The position numbers and the translations under genes are program-made. Below are positions 22,844-35,160 of a stretch of 64,000 nt of DNA, in pieces. Where the stretch lies: the NCBI RefSeq assembly GCF_033439725.1, contig NW_026944385.1, positions 930,001-994,000 on the forward strand, read 5' to 3'. How positions within the stretch are numbered: the first letter of the stretch is position 1; every line of letters starts with the position of its first letter. Below the pieces are notes generated by a model. That model saw only the letters and a list, made by a program, of their open reading frames with translations, did no database searches and was not told where the DNA came from. Source of the DNA: Neurospora tetraspora (lineage: Eukaryota > Ascomycota > Sordariomycetes > Sordariales > Sordariaceae).

Positions 22844-24688
22844 CAGTGGCTGCTCTATACCTTATGGGAGATGCATCTCCCGCGTTGGCTCCTGTGGTGG
22901 GTTAATAGCTTCCTATCATCGAGGAAGGGCTCCCTCTTCTTCGACGGCGAGCTTTCCCCACAGTACGACATTACATCAGGGGTACCACAGGGATCCCCCC
23001 TCTCACCAATTCTCTTCCTCCTCTTTATTACACCGTTGTACACCAAGCTGAGGACGATTCCGAACGCCATCACCGTCGGGTTCGCCGATGACACTAACAT
23101 CCTGGCGGTAGCTAAGACAACCGAGGAGAACTGCAGAACCCTCCAGGCTGCCTGGGGGGTCTGCGCTGAGTGGGCAGCGGAAAGAGGGATGGAGTTCGAA
23201 GCTAGTAAGACGGAACTGATGCATTTTACCCGAACAAGGAAACCGCGGGAGGAGACCCTCCAAATAGGAGATACAATCCTCAAACCGACGGAGTCTACAA
23301 GGTTCTTAGGCGTCTGGCTGGACCGGAAACTCAACTACAAGGCTCACGCCCAAGGCGTGAAGAAAAAGATGGCTACACAAACCTTCGCACTAACGCGATT
23401 GGCGGCTAAGACATGGGGCTGTTCGTTCGAACGCGCCCGAGAAATCTACACGAAGGTTATCCGGAGCACGATAGCATACGGCGCATCAGCGTACCATCAA
23501 CCGACAGAATTGTACGGAAAACCTAGGGGAATCGCAACGGGGCTAGCGAAGCACCAAACTAAGTGCCTAAGAGTCGTAGCAGGGGCGTACAAGGCGACCC
23601 CGGTACGGAGCCTAGAGACCGAGACGTACTGCCCGCCGATCGACCTCTACCTCAACAAGAGGGTTAGGGCGTTCGAAGAGCGAGTGGCGCGTACGGACCA
23701 GGCGAAGTTCGTAAGAGGGACGGCTGCCTGGGTAGCTAGCTGCATCCAGGTAGGGTCCCGACGACGGGCTCCCCCTCCCAAGGACCTACCGGAGAGCGGT
23801 GCGGCTAAGGCCCGGTGGGCTGAGGATTGGGCACCTACCGCAGACCTAATAGGGGAGAATGCACCAGAAGACGCGCAGCAGCAGAACGGGCCATCGGCCA
23901 AGGATAGGGAACGGTGGCTGGAGAAGGCAATGAGAAGGGAGTGGGTTGCCAGGTGGGAAATTCAGATGGCAGCCGCCATGTCGAAGTCGGGGAGACGCTA
24001 CCGGTTGACGATCGCTGAGCTGCATCCAAAATTCGATGGAACGTCGATAAGGAGACACATGGTCGGCCGCAGGAGGAGGAGGCGACGGGGGGAGGGCGAG
24101 GGCGAGGACCCTCGTCCCCTCTCTAAAGCCAAGAGCTCACTATTAGTCCAAGCACGAACGGAGGTAATCGGACTCAGGTCCTTCCTCTTCCAGAGGAAGG
24201 TCCTGGACGTGGAAACGCCATACTGTTCCTGCGGAACGGGCAGGGAAACCTTCGCGCACCTGGTGTACGAATGTCTGTGGACAGTCGACCAGTGGGCGAG
24301 AGCGGGAGAATGGCCACAGGACCTTGAGCAACTGGCTTCGTACTTGGACAATGGGGAGCAGGCTAACCGCCTCCTCAGCTGGGCGCTACGACTGGGACGA
24401 CTCCGCGAATACCGCCTAGCGGTCGAGTTGGAAGAGGAAGAAGTCGGCGGAGCCGGCCTTTGGGAATAACACACACGGGTGTGTGTTAGACGTTATTATT
24501 CACCGGACGGTGGGTGAGCACCGTTACGGTAGGCAGCGTAGGAGCCGGTCTTACGGCCGGGCAAGGGGCGGAGGTTTTCACCCGGCGGACACGGTCTGAA
24601 CGGTTTTCCCTTCGAGATTAGGTGAAGGACCTCATGCCTTCGAGCGCTTTGTAAATTACTACTAGCATAGGGAATAAGACTCATAACA
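22844..24688 (+). mobile_element. 5'-truncated Tad/I-like LINE with 15-bp target duplication
   Basis: A GC-normal 1845-bp insert flanked by the 15-bp direct repeat TATTAGAAATAACAT (22829-22843 and 24689-24703). It carries the 3' half of ORF2 and a 3'UTR of about 220 bp. Dead on arrival by 5' truncation, but not RIP-mutated, unlike the Gypsy element it entered. A related 3'UTR is at 55745-55930. Confidence 0.9.
22871..24469 (+). CDS. LINE ORF2 C-terminal part: reverse transcriptase and zinc finger
   Basis: An open 532-residue frame that also continues upstream to the truncation point. It has GVPQGSPLSPILFLLF (residues about 37-52), the catalytic FADD box (about 75), the thumb and a long C-terminal region. 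A CCHC-type finger lies near residue 452 (CSCGTGRETFAHLVYEC), typical of Tad1/I-group LINEs. The endonuclease and the first RT blocks are missing because of 5' truncation. The frame has no internal stop, which suggests a recent insertion. Nothing indicates domestication. Confidence 0.9.
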   Translation: MHLPRWLLWWVNSFLSSRKGSLFFDGELSPQYDITSGVPQGSPLSPILFLLFITPLYTKLRTIPNAITVGFADDTNILAVAKTTEENCRTLQAAWGVCAEWAAERGMEFEASKTELMHFTRTRKPREETLQIGDTILKPTESTRFLGVWLDRKLNYKAHAQGVKKKMATQTFALTRLAAKTWGCSFERAREIYTKVIRSTIAYGASAYHQPTELYGKPRGIATGLAKHQTKCLRVVAGAYKATPVRSLETETYCPPIDLYLNKRVRAFEERVARTDQAKFVRGTAAWVASCIQVGSRRRAPPPKDLPESGAAKARWAEDWAPTADLIGENAPEDAQQQNGPSAKDRERWLEKAMRREWVARWEIQMAAAMSKSGRRYRLTIAELHPKFDGTSIRRHMVGRRRRRRRGEGEGEDPRPLSKAKSSLLVQARTEVIGLRSFLFQRKVLDVETPYCSCGTGRETFAHLVYECLWTVDQWARAGEWPQDLEQLASYLDNGEQANRLLSWALRLGRLREYRLAVELEEEEVGGAGLWE

Positions 24689-25442
24689 TATTAGAAATAA
24701 CATTTAGTATCCGATTGCTTTATTTATATAAAATAGAAAACCGAAATTTGTAAAGCGGAAATCGATTATTATATCCATTAAATTAACGTAATTAAAAGTA
24801 TAGAGGACTAAAGAGCTATATATTTAATATAATTATAGGAACATAATTCGCTAGATGAATTCGAATTTAAGGAAGAGGACGCTTTTAATAATTATTATTA
24901 GGAATTAAGAAATAGTTTAGGGCCTTTAAAGAGGCCCGACAAAAATTAAATTTTTAAATAAAGAAAATTATCTAATAATATAGCCGCCAGAAGAATAAAA
25001 TCTAAAACTTTGTAATATTTATAGAGGTTATAATTATAGAAGAAAAGAAGGAGGATTAGTAATTTAAAATTATAACTTATTAGAAGGACTATTAAATTTT
25101 CATACTAATATATTCCGGAATTTAATTAAATTTTATTTTACTTAAATTCGTTAATTAATTAAAAATTCCCTAAAAAAGGAAGAAAGCCCTTTTCGTAGTA
25201 AAAGGACCCTTCGAAATATAAAGTGTAAAAAGGGAAATATTACTATTCCTTATTATAATAAAAGGAAAGATAGTCGAAATTAGTTTCGATATTATCGATA
25301 TAGGGCTATTTAAAAATATAATTCTAAAGTACTAATAATATATTATATACAACTCCGATATTAATTAGAAGGAAGGTTTGTATTTAGATGTTTTCAAGCC
25401 ATATGGCTTGTTTTGCGGCGAGGAAGTATCACAAGATTAGCC

Positions 25443-25635
25443 TGTGATGGGTGCAGCACGTGATGCCCTGCCTCAGGCAGGTCATCACAGTCAGACTGTG
25501 TCTGACTGGCGTACGTTGTGCGTGCCTAGCCATGCCCTCTATATAAGGCCTGGCCGGCACACCACTTCCTTCCTCCTCTCCCCGTACAACTACACATATC
25601 CATATCCATACCCAACGTCGAGTCCACCCGTGATA
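25443..25635 (+). mobile_element. LTR-like element, TGTGATGGGTG...CACCCGTGATA
   Basis: About 193 bp, GC-normal, with inverted ends and a TATA-like CTATATAAGG. The late ACTACACATATCCA motif is shared with the other TGTCAC...GTGATA elements. Boundaries are tentative because I found no target duplication. Confidence 0.45.
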
Positions 25636-26659
25636 CTTACCCAATTTAACTATATATTCGTCGTTAACCCCGTCCAAATAACCCCTAAATTCTTCACCGC
25701 CAATTCTTTTAAATAATTAACTGTCTCCTTTTTAACGACCATATATAACAATTTTTTAATAACAGGGTACGAAATCTTACTAAGCCGGGTATTAAAGCCA
25801 AATTTAAACGGGATAAAACGTTTTATACCAGCGGCGATAGCCGTATCCGCTAGAATATTCTAATTACTAGCCTCTAAGGTAGCGATAGTGCAAACTACAG
25901 TATTTTAATTAAAAAGAGTATTAATTAAGGATTCGAACGAAGTAAGGTCGGCTTTATTAATTTGGACTTTAATAAAGAATATAAATATTAAAGATTTACA
26001 AATAATAACTAAAATAGTAAATCCGGTAGAGAGAAGGGCTTAGGTAATAGGGGTACCAAGGTTGCCGGAGGCCTATTAAAGGTGTTAGTTTAACGTATTT
26101 GGTTAATAAATTGTATTAGGAGATTTTATACCGATAATGGCAACGTTTTTAATAACTATAGCTAATAAAAGTCGTTTAATGAGGGCCGATTGAGAGCTAA
26201 GGCTCTTTTAAAGGGTAAAGATAATAAACGACTAGTATAACCCCGTTTTTATATTTCTTAGTCGACTACAATTTTACGTTATACGGTTATTTCTCTAGGC
26301 AACCAACGCTATTAATGTAACCTCAAAGTGCAAGCTCTGCCGTGCTAGTGCCAACTTAGCCTACTACCGTCTATAAAACGCACTCAAAAGCGGCCGCCGT
26401 ACTAACCGCATATCGAGAGTTAGTACATCAACTGCATTCAGGAGTAGGCAAACCGAGCCTCGATAAAACACCTTAGAAATACTCGACGATTATAAATTAG
26501 GAGCTAGGAGTTGGGACTTTCTAAAGTAAGTGTTTGTAACATTCAATGCTATAATATTAATAACTTTTATATATCCAATTCCTAAAGCTTATTTTCTTCC
26601 TCCTACTACTCTTTAATTTTCGCTCTATTTAACCCAAACTAAGCCTACACAATTATATA
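25636..26659. other. RIP-mutated DNA, origin not recognised
   Basis: AT-rich with TpA-dense sequence and no readable frame. A GC-normal patch lies at about 26270-26510. Probably a decayed repeat. Confidence 0.5.
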
Positions 26660-26667
26660 CTTAAAAA

Positions 26668-29600
26668 TAGCGATCGATTCAAAACAAAATAAATTCTTTT
26701 TTTTATTATTTTATTTTATTTTATATAAATAACTATGGTTTTGTATGATTACTTACCCGTTTTATTTTATTTTGTATATTTTACATTGGGTAAATTATTT
26801 TTCCAGGCTCTGGAATATACGTAGATATATACTTTTATTAGCCGTATCGGCACTATTATATGATAAAAACGTCCGGATAAAATATATAATAATAGGAAAT
26901 ACAATATATAATAATAAGAAGCATTACAATAGATAATTTACAAGTCTCCTTCTTCTAAACGACTTAAATTTACCCCTTTTAAACGACCCTATAATTTTAA
27001 ATTTAATAATCTATTAATTATATTATCGTTTAATCTATACTACTATAATAATAGAAATAATCTAATTAAATTAAATACCTTTTCGTACTCGTTAAATATA
27101 AATAGGATTAATAAATAATTAAATATCATTATCGCTAAGCGAAGGTATCTACCCTTATTCTAAACCTATTAAATTAGTAGATTAGCTACCAGTTAGGGGT
27201 CCTTTTTTAAATACTATTAAAACTCCTCCTCGAAGCCGGGTTGTAATACTAGTATTAAATAGTAATTTAGACTTATTAACCTGTATAGATTATCGTCCTT
27301 TTATAATAATAATAGTAACGAGGAGGGGAGCTCAGTAGTAGCGGTAGCGGTAGTATTATAAGTAAATTTATAGTATTAATATTCTTTGTAATAAATAATC
27401 TTAATATTATTAACGATTTTATTAGCTTCGAATTTAGAAATATTCTTCTCAATTTATTTCCTTCTATAGCCGGGGTAAAAGACTATAGCACTCTAATATG
27501 ACGTCGATTTGCTTATAAAATCCCTATATTTTTAAAGCTTAGTAATCGCCTAGTCGATATTGTACCAGATAAAGAAGTAACTAGTAATAAAAAAATAAAG
27601 AAGGGGAGAAAGTTTAATTTAACGGCCGCTACTAATACAAATTTAACTACTAGCGGTAGTAGTACGTTAGGTACTAAATTGACCGCTAAATTAGTTACTA
27701 AATTAGTTATTAATTATATATAGAATACGAGATAAATTGGTAGGAGCTTGATTATTAATAAGAGGAAAGGAGACTGCTAGTAAGTAATTACGTTGTAATA
27801 AATTAAGTAAATTTATATTATACTTAACTAAATAACGTAATAGATTTCTAGCGCAGCGAGGTCGCTAATTACCTTCGTTAAAAGAAAGTAAATAGTAAAA
27901 TAGGTCGAAAGTATCTTCTTTCTCCCCTTCCTCCTCTTTATTAAAATTCTAATCCGCTATTTCTTTATCGCTATTATTATTACCGTCGCCCGCTGCAATC
28001 TGTTTATTGTAAAAGTCCTACTAATATTCGAAATCTTTTAATATTTAATAGAAGGTAGTAAAAACTATAGGGAAATAAAGCTTACGTTATTCGAAAATTT
28101 TAGTTGTTTTCTTAAATAGTTTGAAGAAACGAACGATATAAGTAAATATATCCTAATCTTTTTTCGTTAATATATTTTCTATTAGAATATGTTTATTAAT
28201 ATTTAGTTAGTGTAAATTCTAGTAGTAATATATATTAACGACTAATCGTAAATCGATAGCGTATTGAATTATAAAATAAACCGAATTCTATTTAATATTA
28301 TTATTATTAGTAAAAATAATCGAATTAACGTTGGGCTCGAGAAAAATATCGTTATATTTTTTCTTTTTAATATTTGTCAACTTATTTTTTACAATTTTTT
28401 CAAATTGTTCCTTACGCTAGGGAGAGCGATGAATAAATATACCTATATTTCGATATTTACTAATAGTACTCCGGTTTTTTTACTCTTTAATAATAGCCTC
28501 CTCCTTTAGTAAAGTAAAGCAATTTCCTTCTCGAATTATAATACGAGATTCCCCTTTAAGAAGTACTTTAATAATAAAATTAAGGATATAATTAAAATAG
28601 TATAATTATAATCGAAATTTCAATTAGTCGAACTTATAATTATTAGTTAGGAAATTATTATTAGAGTAGAGTTTATTTATTAAAAAGTTTATATAAATAT
28701 TATTAGAATTGATATTATTGTAATTAAAATAACCGATATACGATTGGGTTTGGATTTGGCTATAGTTAGTTTCGGTTAACCCTTATTAATTAAATATATT
28801 ATATATTTCGGACCCGATATTTATATTACTATATCCCATCTTAATACGGTAAATACCGAGTAAATAATTATATAAGACCCGGATTTTATTAATATAATAA
28901 ATATATATATTTAAAAGGGTATAGTTATTATTAGAAGTCTAAAAGTCGAAGGTAATATACTTCTTAAATAGAATTTTAAATAATTTACTCTAAATAGTTA
29001 TAAATTAAAGTAAATACTTGTAGTCGATCTACTTTTTAATCGTTATTCTATTTTGCGGTAATAATTTTATTGTTAAATTAAAATTAAAAAAATAAAAAAA
29101 TTAGTAGAAAATTAGATTAGAAATAGCGGCGAAGAGTATATTGTAATTTACTATTTACGTAAATAGTAGGTCCTTAAAAGTATTTACAACCGGCTTTGTA
29201 ATAGAAATATAGCCAAATTCGTAAGCTACTATAATCTATTTTAATACAACTTAGGAAGTAGTCCTCTAACGCTTAATAAGCGGAATTTTTACCTTTTTAT
29301 CGATTTCGTAAGTATCTTTGAGGTAATCGATAGCGCTATTAGTAGAATTACCGGTATAAATAGTATTACAATTATTATATAATCAAATTTAGTTAATAAT
29401 TTTATAGTTACTATTATTATCGATCTATCATTTAATAAACTAAATATTATACTTACTAATTAATTATATATAGAGTTTCTTTTTATTTAATTAGGATTCG
29501 ATAATATATTCCCCATTCTTATATTTAATTCAAGGAAATTCATTAATTTAAAACGGTAATTAAATAAAAATAATAAATTAATTTAGTACTTTATAATAAT

Positions 29601-30257
29601 AGTAATTATTAAATAAAATAATATATTTTATTAATTGGTATACGAACTATTTATCTAATACGAGAAAAAATATTAGTAGTATAGGCTTTAAGAAGGTTAA
29701 AACTAGTTATAGGAGGAGGAGGAGGAGTAATTGGGGGCGCTATATTAATATTGTTAGTAGGCGGGGTGGATTCGGCTATATTATTACTATTACTATAGAA
29801 GTAGGGGAGTAGGGGGGAAAGAAAGAAAGAAAAATAGTAAAATATTTCAATAGAATAAAGAAAGGGAGGGTGATTTATATTATTATATTATAATATAGGG
29901 TAGTTTGTAGATTTATAATACTATAAGAGAGATTATTAGGATTTATATAAATCGATTAATAGGGAGGCTAATACGACAAATCCCCTGCAATTCTATAATA
30001 ATTACTTTAATAAGCTACCGGGAATAGAGTTTTTATAGCTCGTTTAAATGCCCTCAAACTTAGGTTTAGGATATGCGATTGACCGGTTTGAATGGGTAAA
30101 AACTACCCCTTTTAATATTTAGAGCTATGGATTGAGGATTTTGAATATTTTGTTAAAACCGAGCCAACCCGTTTTACCTGGTTTATTGCTGTTTTGTTTT
30201 GTTTTATTTTGTGAGATTTTATTTTGTTTTGTTTATTTTGTTTTGAATCGATCGCTG
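26668..30257 (-). mobile_element. hAT DNA transposon, RIP-mutated, with TIRs and 8-bp target duplication
   Basis: Perfect 25-bp inverted repeats (AGCGATCGATTC..., 26669-26693 and 30232-30256), extended by one base that reads T on the left and C on the right side. Outside lies an 8-bp duplication, CTTAAAAA (26660-26667) against CTTGAAAG (30258-30265), differing only by two G-to-A changes. The minus strand near 27000-27240 shows a decayed hAT C-terminal dimerisation region (RYLRLAIMIFNYL, then a VF...R.RL.D.I pattern). About 3.6 kb, of autonomous-element size, with the transposase destroyed by RIP stops throughout. Confidence 0.88.
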
Positions 30258-30265
30258 CTTGAAAG

Positions 30266-31236
30266 TGTAGTTTTGAACTCTTCAGGAAGCGCTCGGCAAG
30301 TTTCCATTTCCTCAGGCAGTCTATTATACCATTCCGCATCATATACTTCCCAGTCGATATCTTCTCAGAGAACTTCGCTTGAGAGGGAAGGATTCCCGTT
30401 CGTTTCATTTCTTAATATTTTGATCGTTCCTATCTTATCGGCCATTGTCTTATCCTTATCTTCTTATCGGCCTTATAAGTCACCGTGAATGGCTTTCCGT
30501 TTAGGAAAGGCCAAGCCTGCCCTTAAAAACTCACCACGGTCACTGGTGGCCAAGCGGCTAGTGGGTATGGATAAACGTTTTGTGCCACCTATAAACGATT
30601 CTTCATTAGACTTGTTATATATAACGCCCCCCCCCCGCCTTTTCTTTTTCTTTTTCTTTTGGCTGGTCTGGTACAAAGTCAAAGGTTTTGGTCACACGAG
30701 GATTCGAATACGATTTTGAAGGTAAAGAATTACTTCGTTAACTATAAAGCTACTAAGCCAAATAGTTATGTTAAAGAGAATAAGGTAGCTTTTTAGGTTA
30801 TAAAGGAGAGGCGCGATGTTGGGGAGGAAGGTAGGCAGGATGGACTTTGAAAAACTGAAAAAGTTTCTCACTTTTTTTTTTTTTTTGTCTTGGAGGGTGG
30901 GGGGGGGAGGCGGGTCCCCACCCAAGTCCATGTTAGCAACCCCCTGTGTTATGCTTAGCGCCTTCAACTTCTGGATGTCCTAACGTCGAAGTAACATTGG
31001 AAGTTGAGGATGTACTTGCAAGACACTGGCTGTCCTAAATCATATCTTCCCGCTACGGAAGGCCTTGGTCTCGAGCTGTCTCCCAGTGTTTTTCTCGGAC
31101 ATACAAATCACACTTGCAAACAGACTGCTTACCGAGCACCGGTGCCGTCACGGTCCCGGATGCCGATTAGGACTATTTTTTTCACAGAACCCAAAACGAA
31201 CACGCCGAGATTGTGCGGTATCATTCATTACGCTAT
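30266..31236. other. Gene-free stretch with homopolymer tracts
   Basis: Contains a C10 run at 30627-30636, a CTTTTT-rich tract after it and a long T run near 30875 followed by a G run. A tRNA-like segment near 30691-30765 does not fold well (see rejected). No gene seen. Confidence 0.5.
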
Positions 31237-31238
31237 TA

Positions 31239-31581
31239 CAGTAAAGATCCCTGCAGTTGCAACTAAAGCCGGCAGCCCAATTTCTTTGCAAAAGGGGGGG
31301 TTTTGCAATAGAGGGAGCAAATGCACAGACCACTCTAATGCCTTCTGGCCACTGGGCGAAGGCGACCAGAGCGAAAAAGTGGGCCGCCAGACCCCCAGTA
31401 TACGGGTATAAATGCCGCGCCCACCCAAATCAGACCCCTGCTTTTGCAAATCCGGCCTTAAGCGGTTGCAATTTGCAGTTTGCAGTCTTTCCCACCAGAG
31501 GGAATGCGGGCAGCCAGAATCTTTAGCAAAAGGGGGGGTTTTTGCAAAAGGAGGGGGTTGCAACTGCAGGGGTCTTTACTG
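31239..31581. mobile_element. Tc1/mariner (pogo-like) MITE with TA target duplication
   Basis: 343 bp, ends CAGTAAAGATCCCTGCAGTT and its inverted copy at 31557-31581. The 25-bp TIRs differ at one base, with TA on both sides (31237-31238 and 31582-31583). Subterminal GCAAAAGGGGGGG/TTTTTGCAAAAGG motifs recur inside. There is no transposase, so it is a non-autonomous element. Confidence 0.85.
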
Positions 31582-31940
31582 TACATAGTAAGCGAAGTGT
31601 GCTGTAGGTTGCAGGTGATACTGTGCCTGAAAAAGCTTGTTCGGCACGGCCCGTATGCAACCAAAACGGCTGGCTCCGCGTTCTCCCCGCTGTCCCTGGT
31701 TCCACTTAAGCGGGGCCGAAGCAGCCATCGCCAAAACACAAATACCACCATCCTCCTACATCACCTGGACAGCGTGCCTTCCAGTCGAACGTCGGAGACC
31801 TAGGGTACATGTCCACTCGCCACACTTCAAGTTCCGCTTTCCAGGGTCCTCTTCATGTGTTCCTACTTGACACACAGTTCGTCTCTCATTTCTCATTTCT
31901 CAACTCCACGACGATACGGTAGCTGCATACCCTCCTCAGT

Positions 31941-33047
31941 ATGTCCACAACACTCTCCATCCCGCAAGCTGCCCTGGACATGGGTATCGAGCTGGACTTC
32001 ATCAGTGATCCGGAGGACTGGTCCGACTTCGGCCTGATGGATCTCAATGAGGAGTCATCGACACCGGAGGAGGCCGCAGCGCTGCGCGAGTTCGTACAGG
32101 CCTACAACACCCCAAACGCCCTGGACGCGGAAGAGACAGCTCGCAAGCTCATGTCGCTCAATGAGGACCATGTGCCATGCGATGGCGACTGGGACAAGGG
32201 CGAGCGAATTGCCTATCTGCTATGGGATGTTGGTATTGAAATGGCACAGCATCAGGTCGCTATCCTGGTACTTGTCGACGCTGCTATGGCCCTTCCCCGC
32301 CTAGATGCGACGCCTGAGCAGGAAGTCCGGTTTGGGGCGGAGAAGTTGGAGCGGTGGAGGACAATGGAGGACTTTTGGGATGTCTGGGAAACCAGATGGA
32401 TAAGTATGATATACCCATTCTAACACCCCACGGCTCACCCAACACTCGACTAACAAACCGCGACAGGATATTATGAATGGCGGTATCACCGGCGTAGTCC
32501 GGACACGGAATATCCCGCCTACCCACGTGCCAATGCATTCGTGGCCCATCATCTTATGCTGCATCCTCCCGACTTTTACTACACCTCTGAACTAAGTACA
32601 GCCTTCGCCCGGATGACGATGACCCTTGAAAAGGGGTATGGCCTTGATGATGGTATCGCCCTCGGCTCGTGCGAAGCCCAAGCTGCCGTGCTTAAGATCG
32701 CTACCGACATTCATGGCATGATCCCATTCCTGGTGATAGCGGGGGATATAATGTACCGATATACCGACAGAGATCTGATATCTCGGAGGTTCGCAGAGGC
32801 ACATCAAGAAAACCATCAGCACAACACAAGCGAGTATTGGCTGTGGTTGTGGTCAAGTAGTTCCGAAAGATCCCTGTGGAAGGAAGAGAAAGGCGACGGA
32901 CATGAATGGCTAACGCGGGAGAGGTGGGCTTTTTGGAAGAAAAGGTTGTTATGGATGTCAGAGCAAACCGAGCTCAAGCAGCGGACTCGGGACGAGGCGA
33001 TCATGCTTGTGCAGGTGATGACGGAGATCGAGGGTCGAGGGGCGTAA
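31941..33047 (+). CDS. Fungal protein of unknown function (DUF3632-like), two exons
   Basis: Exon 1 31941-32403 and exon 2 32467-33047 are joined by a 63-nt intron (donor GTATGA, branch CGACTAAC, acceptor GACAG) across WI|RYYEWRYHRR, giving 347 residues. Mostly helical and acidic, with segments GERIAYLLWDVGIEMAQHQV and FVAHHLML, no signal peptide and no transmembrane segment. The layout (N-terminal acidic helices, a central W-rich part, a C-terminal W...W segment) recalls fungal DUF3632 proteins, but that is recollection of pattern, not a search. The leader after the MITE is about 360 bp. The intron evidence makes it a real gene; function unknown. Confidence 0.75.
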
Positions 33048-35160
33048 ACACCAGGGAACGTATCACACTAGAGGTACATCGAGGTCACGGAGACACAGTG
33101 AACCTCAACGAGCAGGATGCATGATCGCTTTCCCATTGAGGTTGGTGCCTTGTCGCTGTCGGTCGTTCAGGGCAGGCAGCAAAAACAGATTCGGTTCTAC
33201 AACCCAAACAAGTAAGACCGCCTTGCTTGAGACTTATGATACCAGCCATGTATGCGCGAACAAAATTCTAATCCAACATTCACAGCAGTAGTGGCGGAAA
33301 GTAACATGGTCCGGTTAGAATTTGCCGTCACAACACTACCTACCTACTTCGGTATGGTCCACTCTCTCCCCCCTGGTACGGTGGCCCAAGTTTGTGCTAG
33401 GCCCGTTATCCAAAATCTGGAAGAAGAAAATTCCTTCCCAGCTGCAGGGACTAGGCACGCACCGGAGGGTAGCATCCGAAACTTCAAATGTCAAATGCGA
33501 CACCATCAACCACCTGATGTCAACACAGGTTCATCCGGCTTTCATTAATGAATCCATGAAGCAATGAAGCAATGAAGCAATGAAGCAATGAAGCAATGAA
33601 GTAATGAAGCAATGAAGCAATGAAGCAATGAAGCAACGAGACCACGAAGTTGCTAAAACTCTAGGTAACAATACAAATGGACCTTGGCTCGAGCCTGGAA
33701 GAGTGCCATGTCTTCTCCAAATTTTGAGTTGGGGTAGGGTAGCAGTGCAAATGGATCCTTCCCCTTGTCCTCACTACTCAAAAAAAGGGAGGGGAAGGAA
33801 GAAGGAAAAGAGGGAGGAAAAGAAGAGAAAGAGAAAAAAAGGAGGAGAGAAGGACTAAAAAAGAAGAGAGAGAGGGGAGAGAGAAAGGGGGAGAGAGAGA
33901 ACTTGGGAAAGTCAGAGGCCAAAGTTGGTGTTGGTGTTTACGTGTACCTTACTTGTAGGTTGGTGACGGTCTTAGCGGTGTTGTAAGTGTACTATGCAGT
34001 AGTAGAGGCGTAGATGTAAAATGGCTGTCAGGTGAAGCCAGTTGGAAGCTCGGACCAGTTTTATGTCGGGCCTAAGACAAGGCCACCGTACCTCCCTGGT
34101 CGAACTTAACCCGGACATGCGACTCGGGACACTGTCCGTCGTGCATGTCACAGACAAGTACATTTTGTCCAGGCGGATGCGACTGTGTCCTAGTTAAAAA
34201 CTCAAAATGCGTTCAATGCAGGAACCCATTGCACCATCCGCTCCCCACACAACCATACTGAATGATATCGCAAGGGTGGTATCGCCCGGACATCGACCGC
34301 TTTTCACTTCAGCTAAGCCTGCTACCATCCTCAGAAGCGTGACTGGACTAACAGACCTTGAGGTTTTGCACAGTGTCTGCTATTTTTCGGACATCGTAAC
34401 TTGGACAGGTTAGAGAACCTTCACCTTCCCACAATCGACTCGCAAGAATGCGAAGACCGAGTGCCATATCGGTCCTTAACCCTTTCAATGTCACAACAGT
34501 GACTACCTACCAAATCCTACAATACACCTTGAAGCTCCGACATCCACCCGGACATTTTGTCCCACGCCGTTTCCGGAGAACCCAACCACACCGGAAGACT
34601 TCGGTAGGTAGCTACTAGCCGTGTAGGTAGAAGGCACCGAGGCAGCATGGTAGTAGTTGTCATACCAGTTACCTACCTACCTACTTCGAGCAGCGTGACC
34701 GGAAGGAAAGAGAGAACTCCACCACCTCACAAACGTCGTGAACAATGGAACCCATGCAAAGCACCTCGACAGTCTTACGAGTATTCCAGTCCCCAATGCC
34801 GAAACTCCGGCCAGAAGAGCTGTCAAGGTGGGTAGGTAGTATCATTGTCCTAGACAGAGGTGCTCTCTCGCGGTCCACTCCAGTCCGTCGCTCTCTTGGT
34901 GTGGTCTGGTCACATCCACAACCGCCGCTTGCATACATGGAGTTTAGACACCACACATACGCGCCGAGGAGATTTCCGTGTGGATCTGAAGGTGGTAGGT
35001 AACAGGAGAAGAAAAATTTGACAGCAGGGTTGAACCGTAGAGATAGGTACGTTTATAAAAGGGCCCGGAACGGCCAGTCAGTCGACCATGATTTTGAGAC
35101 GTCCAGCATCCTCTTCTTCTTTTTCTTCGCCACACCCAGTGGTGAACAGCAACCGCTGCG
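33048..35160. other. Long intergenic region
   Basis: No gene that I can support. It holds an 8-bp microsatellite (33556-33635), a purine tract of about 120 bp near 33780-33900 and several TACCTACC runs (34665-34690). Small frames are present but show no domain or intron logic. Confidence 0.5.
33556..33635 (+). repeat. Microsatellite, 8-bp unit ATGAAGCA
   Basis: About ten consecutive ATGAAGCA units, with one unit carrying GAAGTAAT and a diverged last unit. Confidence 0.95.

Larger units (their letters stand above)
21413..25442 (+). mobile_element. Second Ty3/Gypsy fossil (gag to protease), RIP-mutated, split by a LINE
   Basis: AT-rich broken frames with a gag-like region and a decayed zinc knuckle (about 21880-21930). 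After the inserted LINE a protease-like IDIGLFKN region follows (about 25290). Many interruptions. No reverse transcriptase is seen. Interrupted at 22844-24688 and bounded on the right by an LTR-like element. Confidence 0.55.

Noticed and set aside
22855-24474. Minus-strand ORFs across the LINE
   Set aside because: Antisense shadows of the GC-rich ORF2.
14950-30258. Centromere core
   Set aside because: AT-rich RIP blocks are typical of centromeres in some ascomycetes, but ordinary RIP-mutated transposons explain this one and nothing here is centromere-specific.
30691-30765. tRNA-like segment on the minus strand with a TTCGAATCC B-box-like motif
   Set aside because: The T stem does not pair, the A box is poor and no acceptor stem closes; at best a decayed tRNA-derived SINE.
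33556-33635. CRISPR-like direct repeats
   Set aside because: Simple microsatellite without spacers in a eukaryotic genome.
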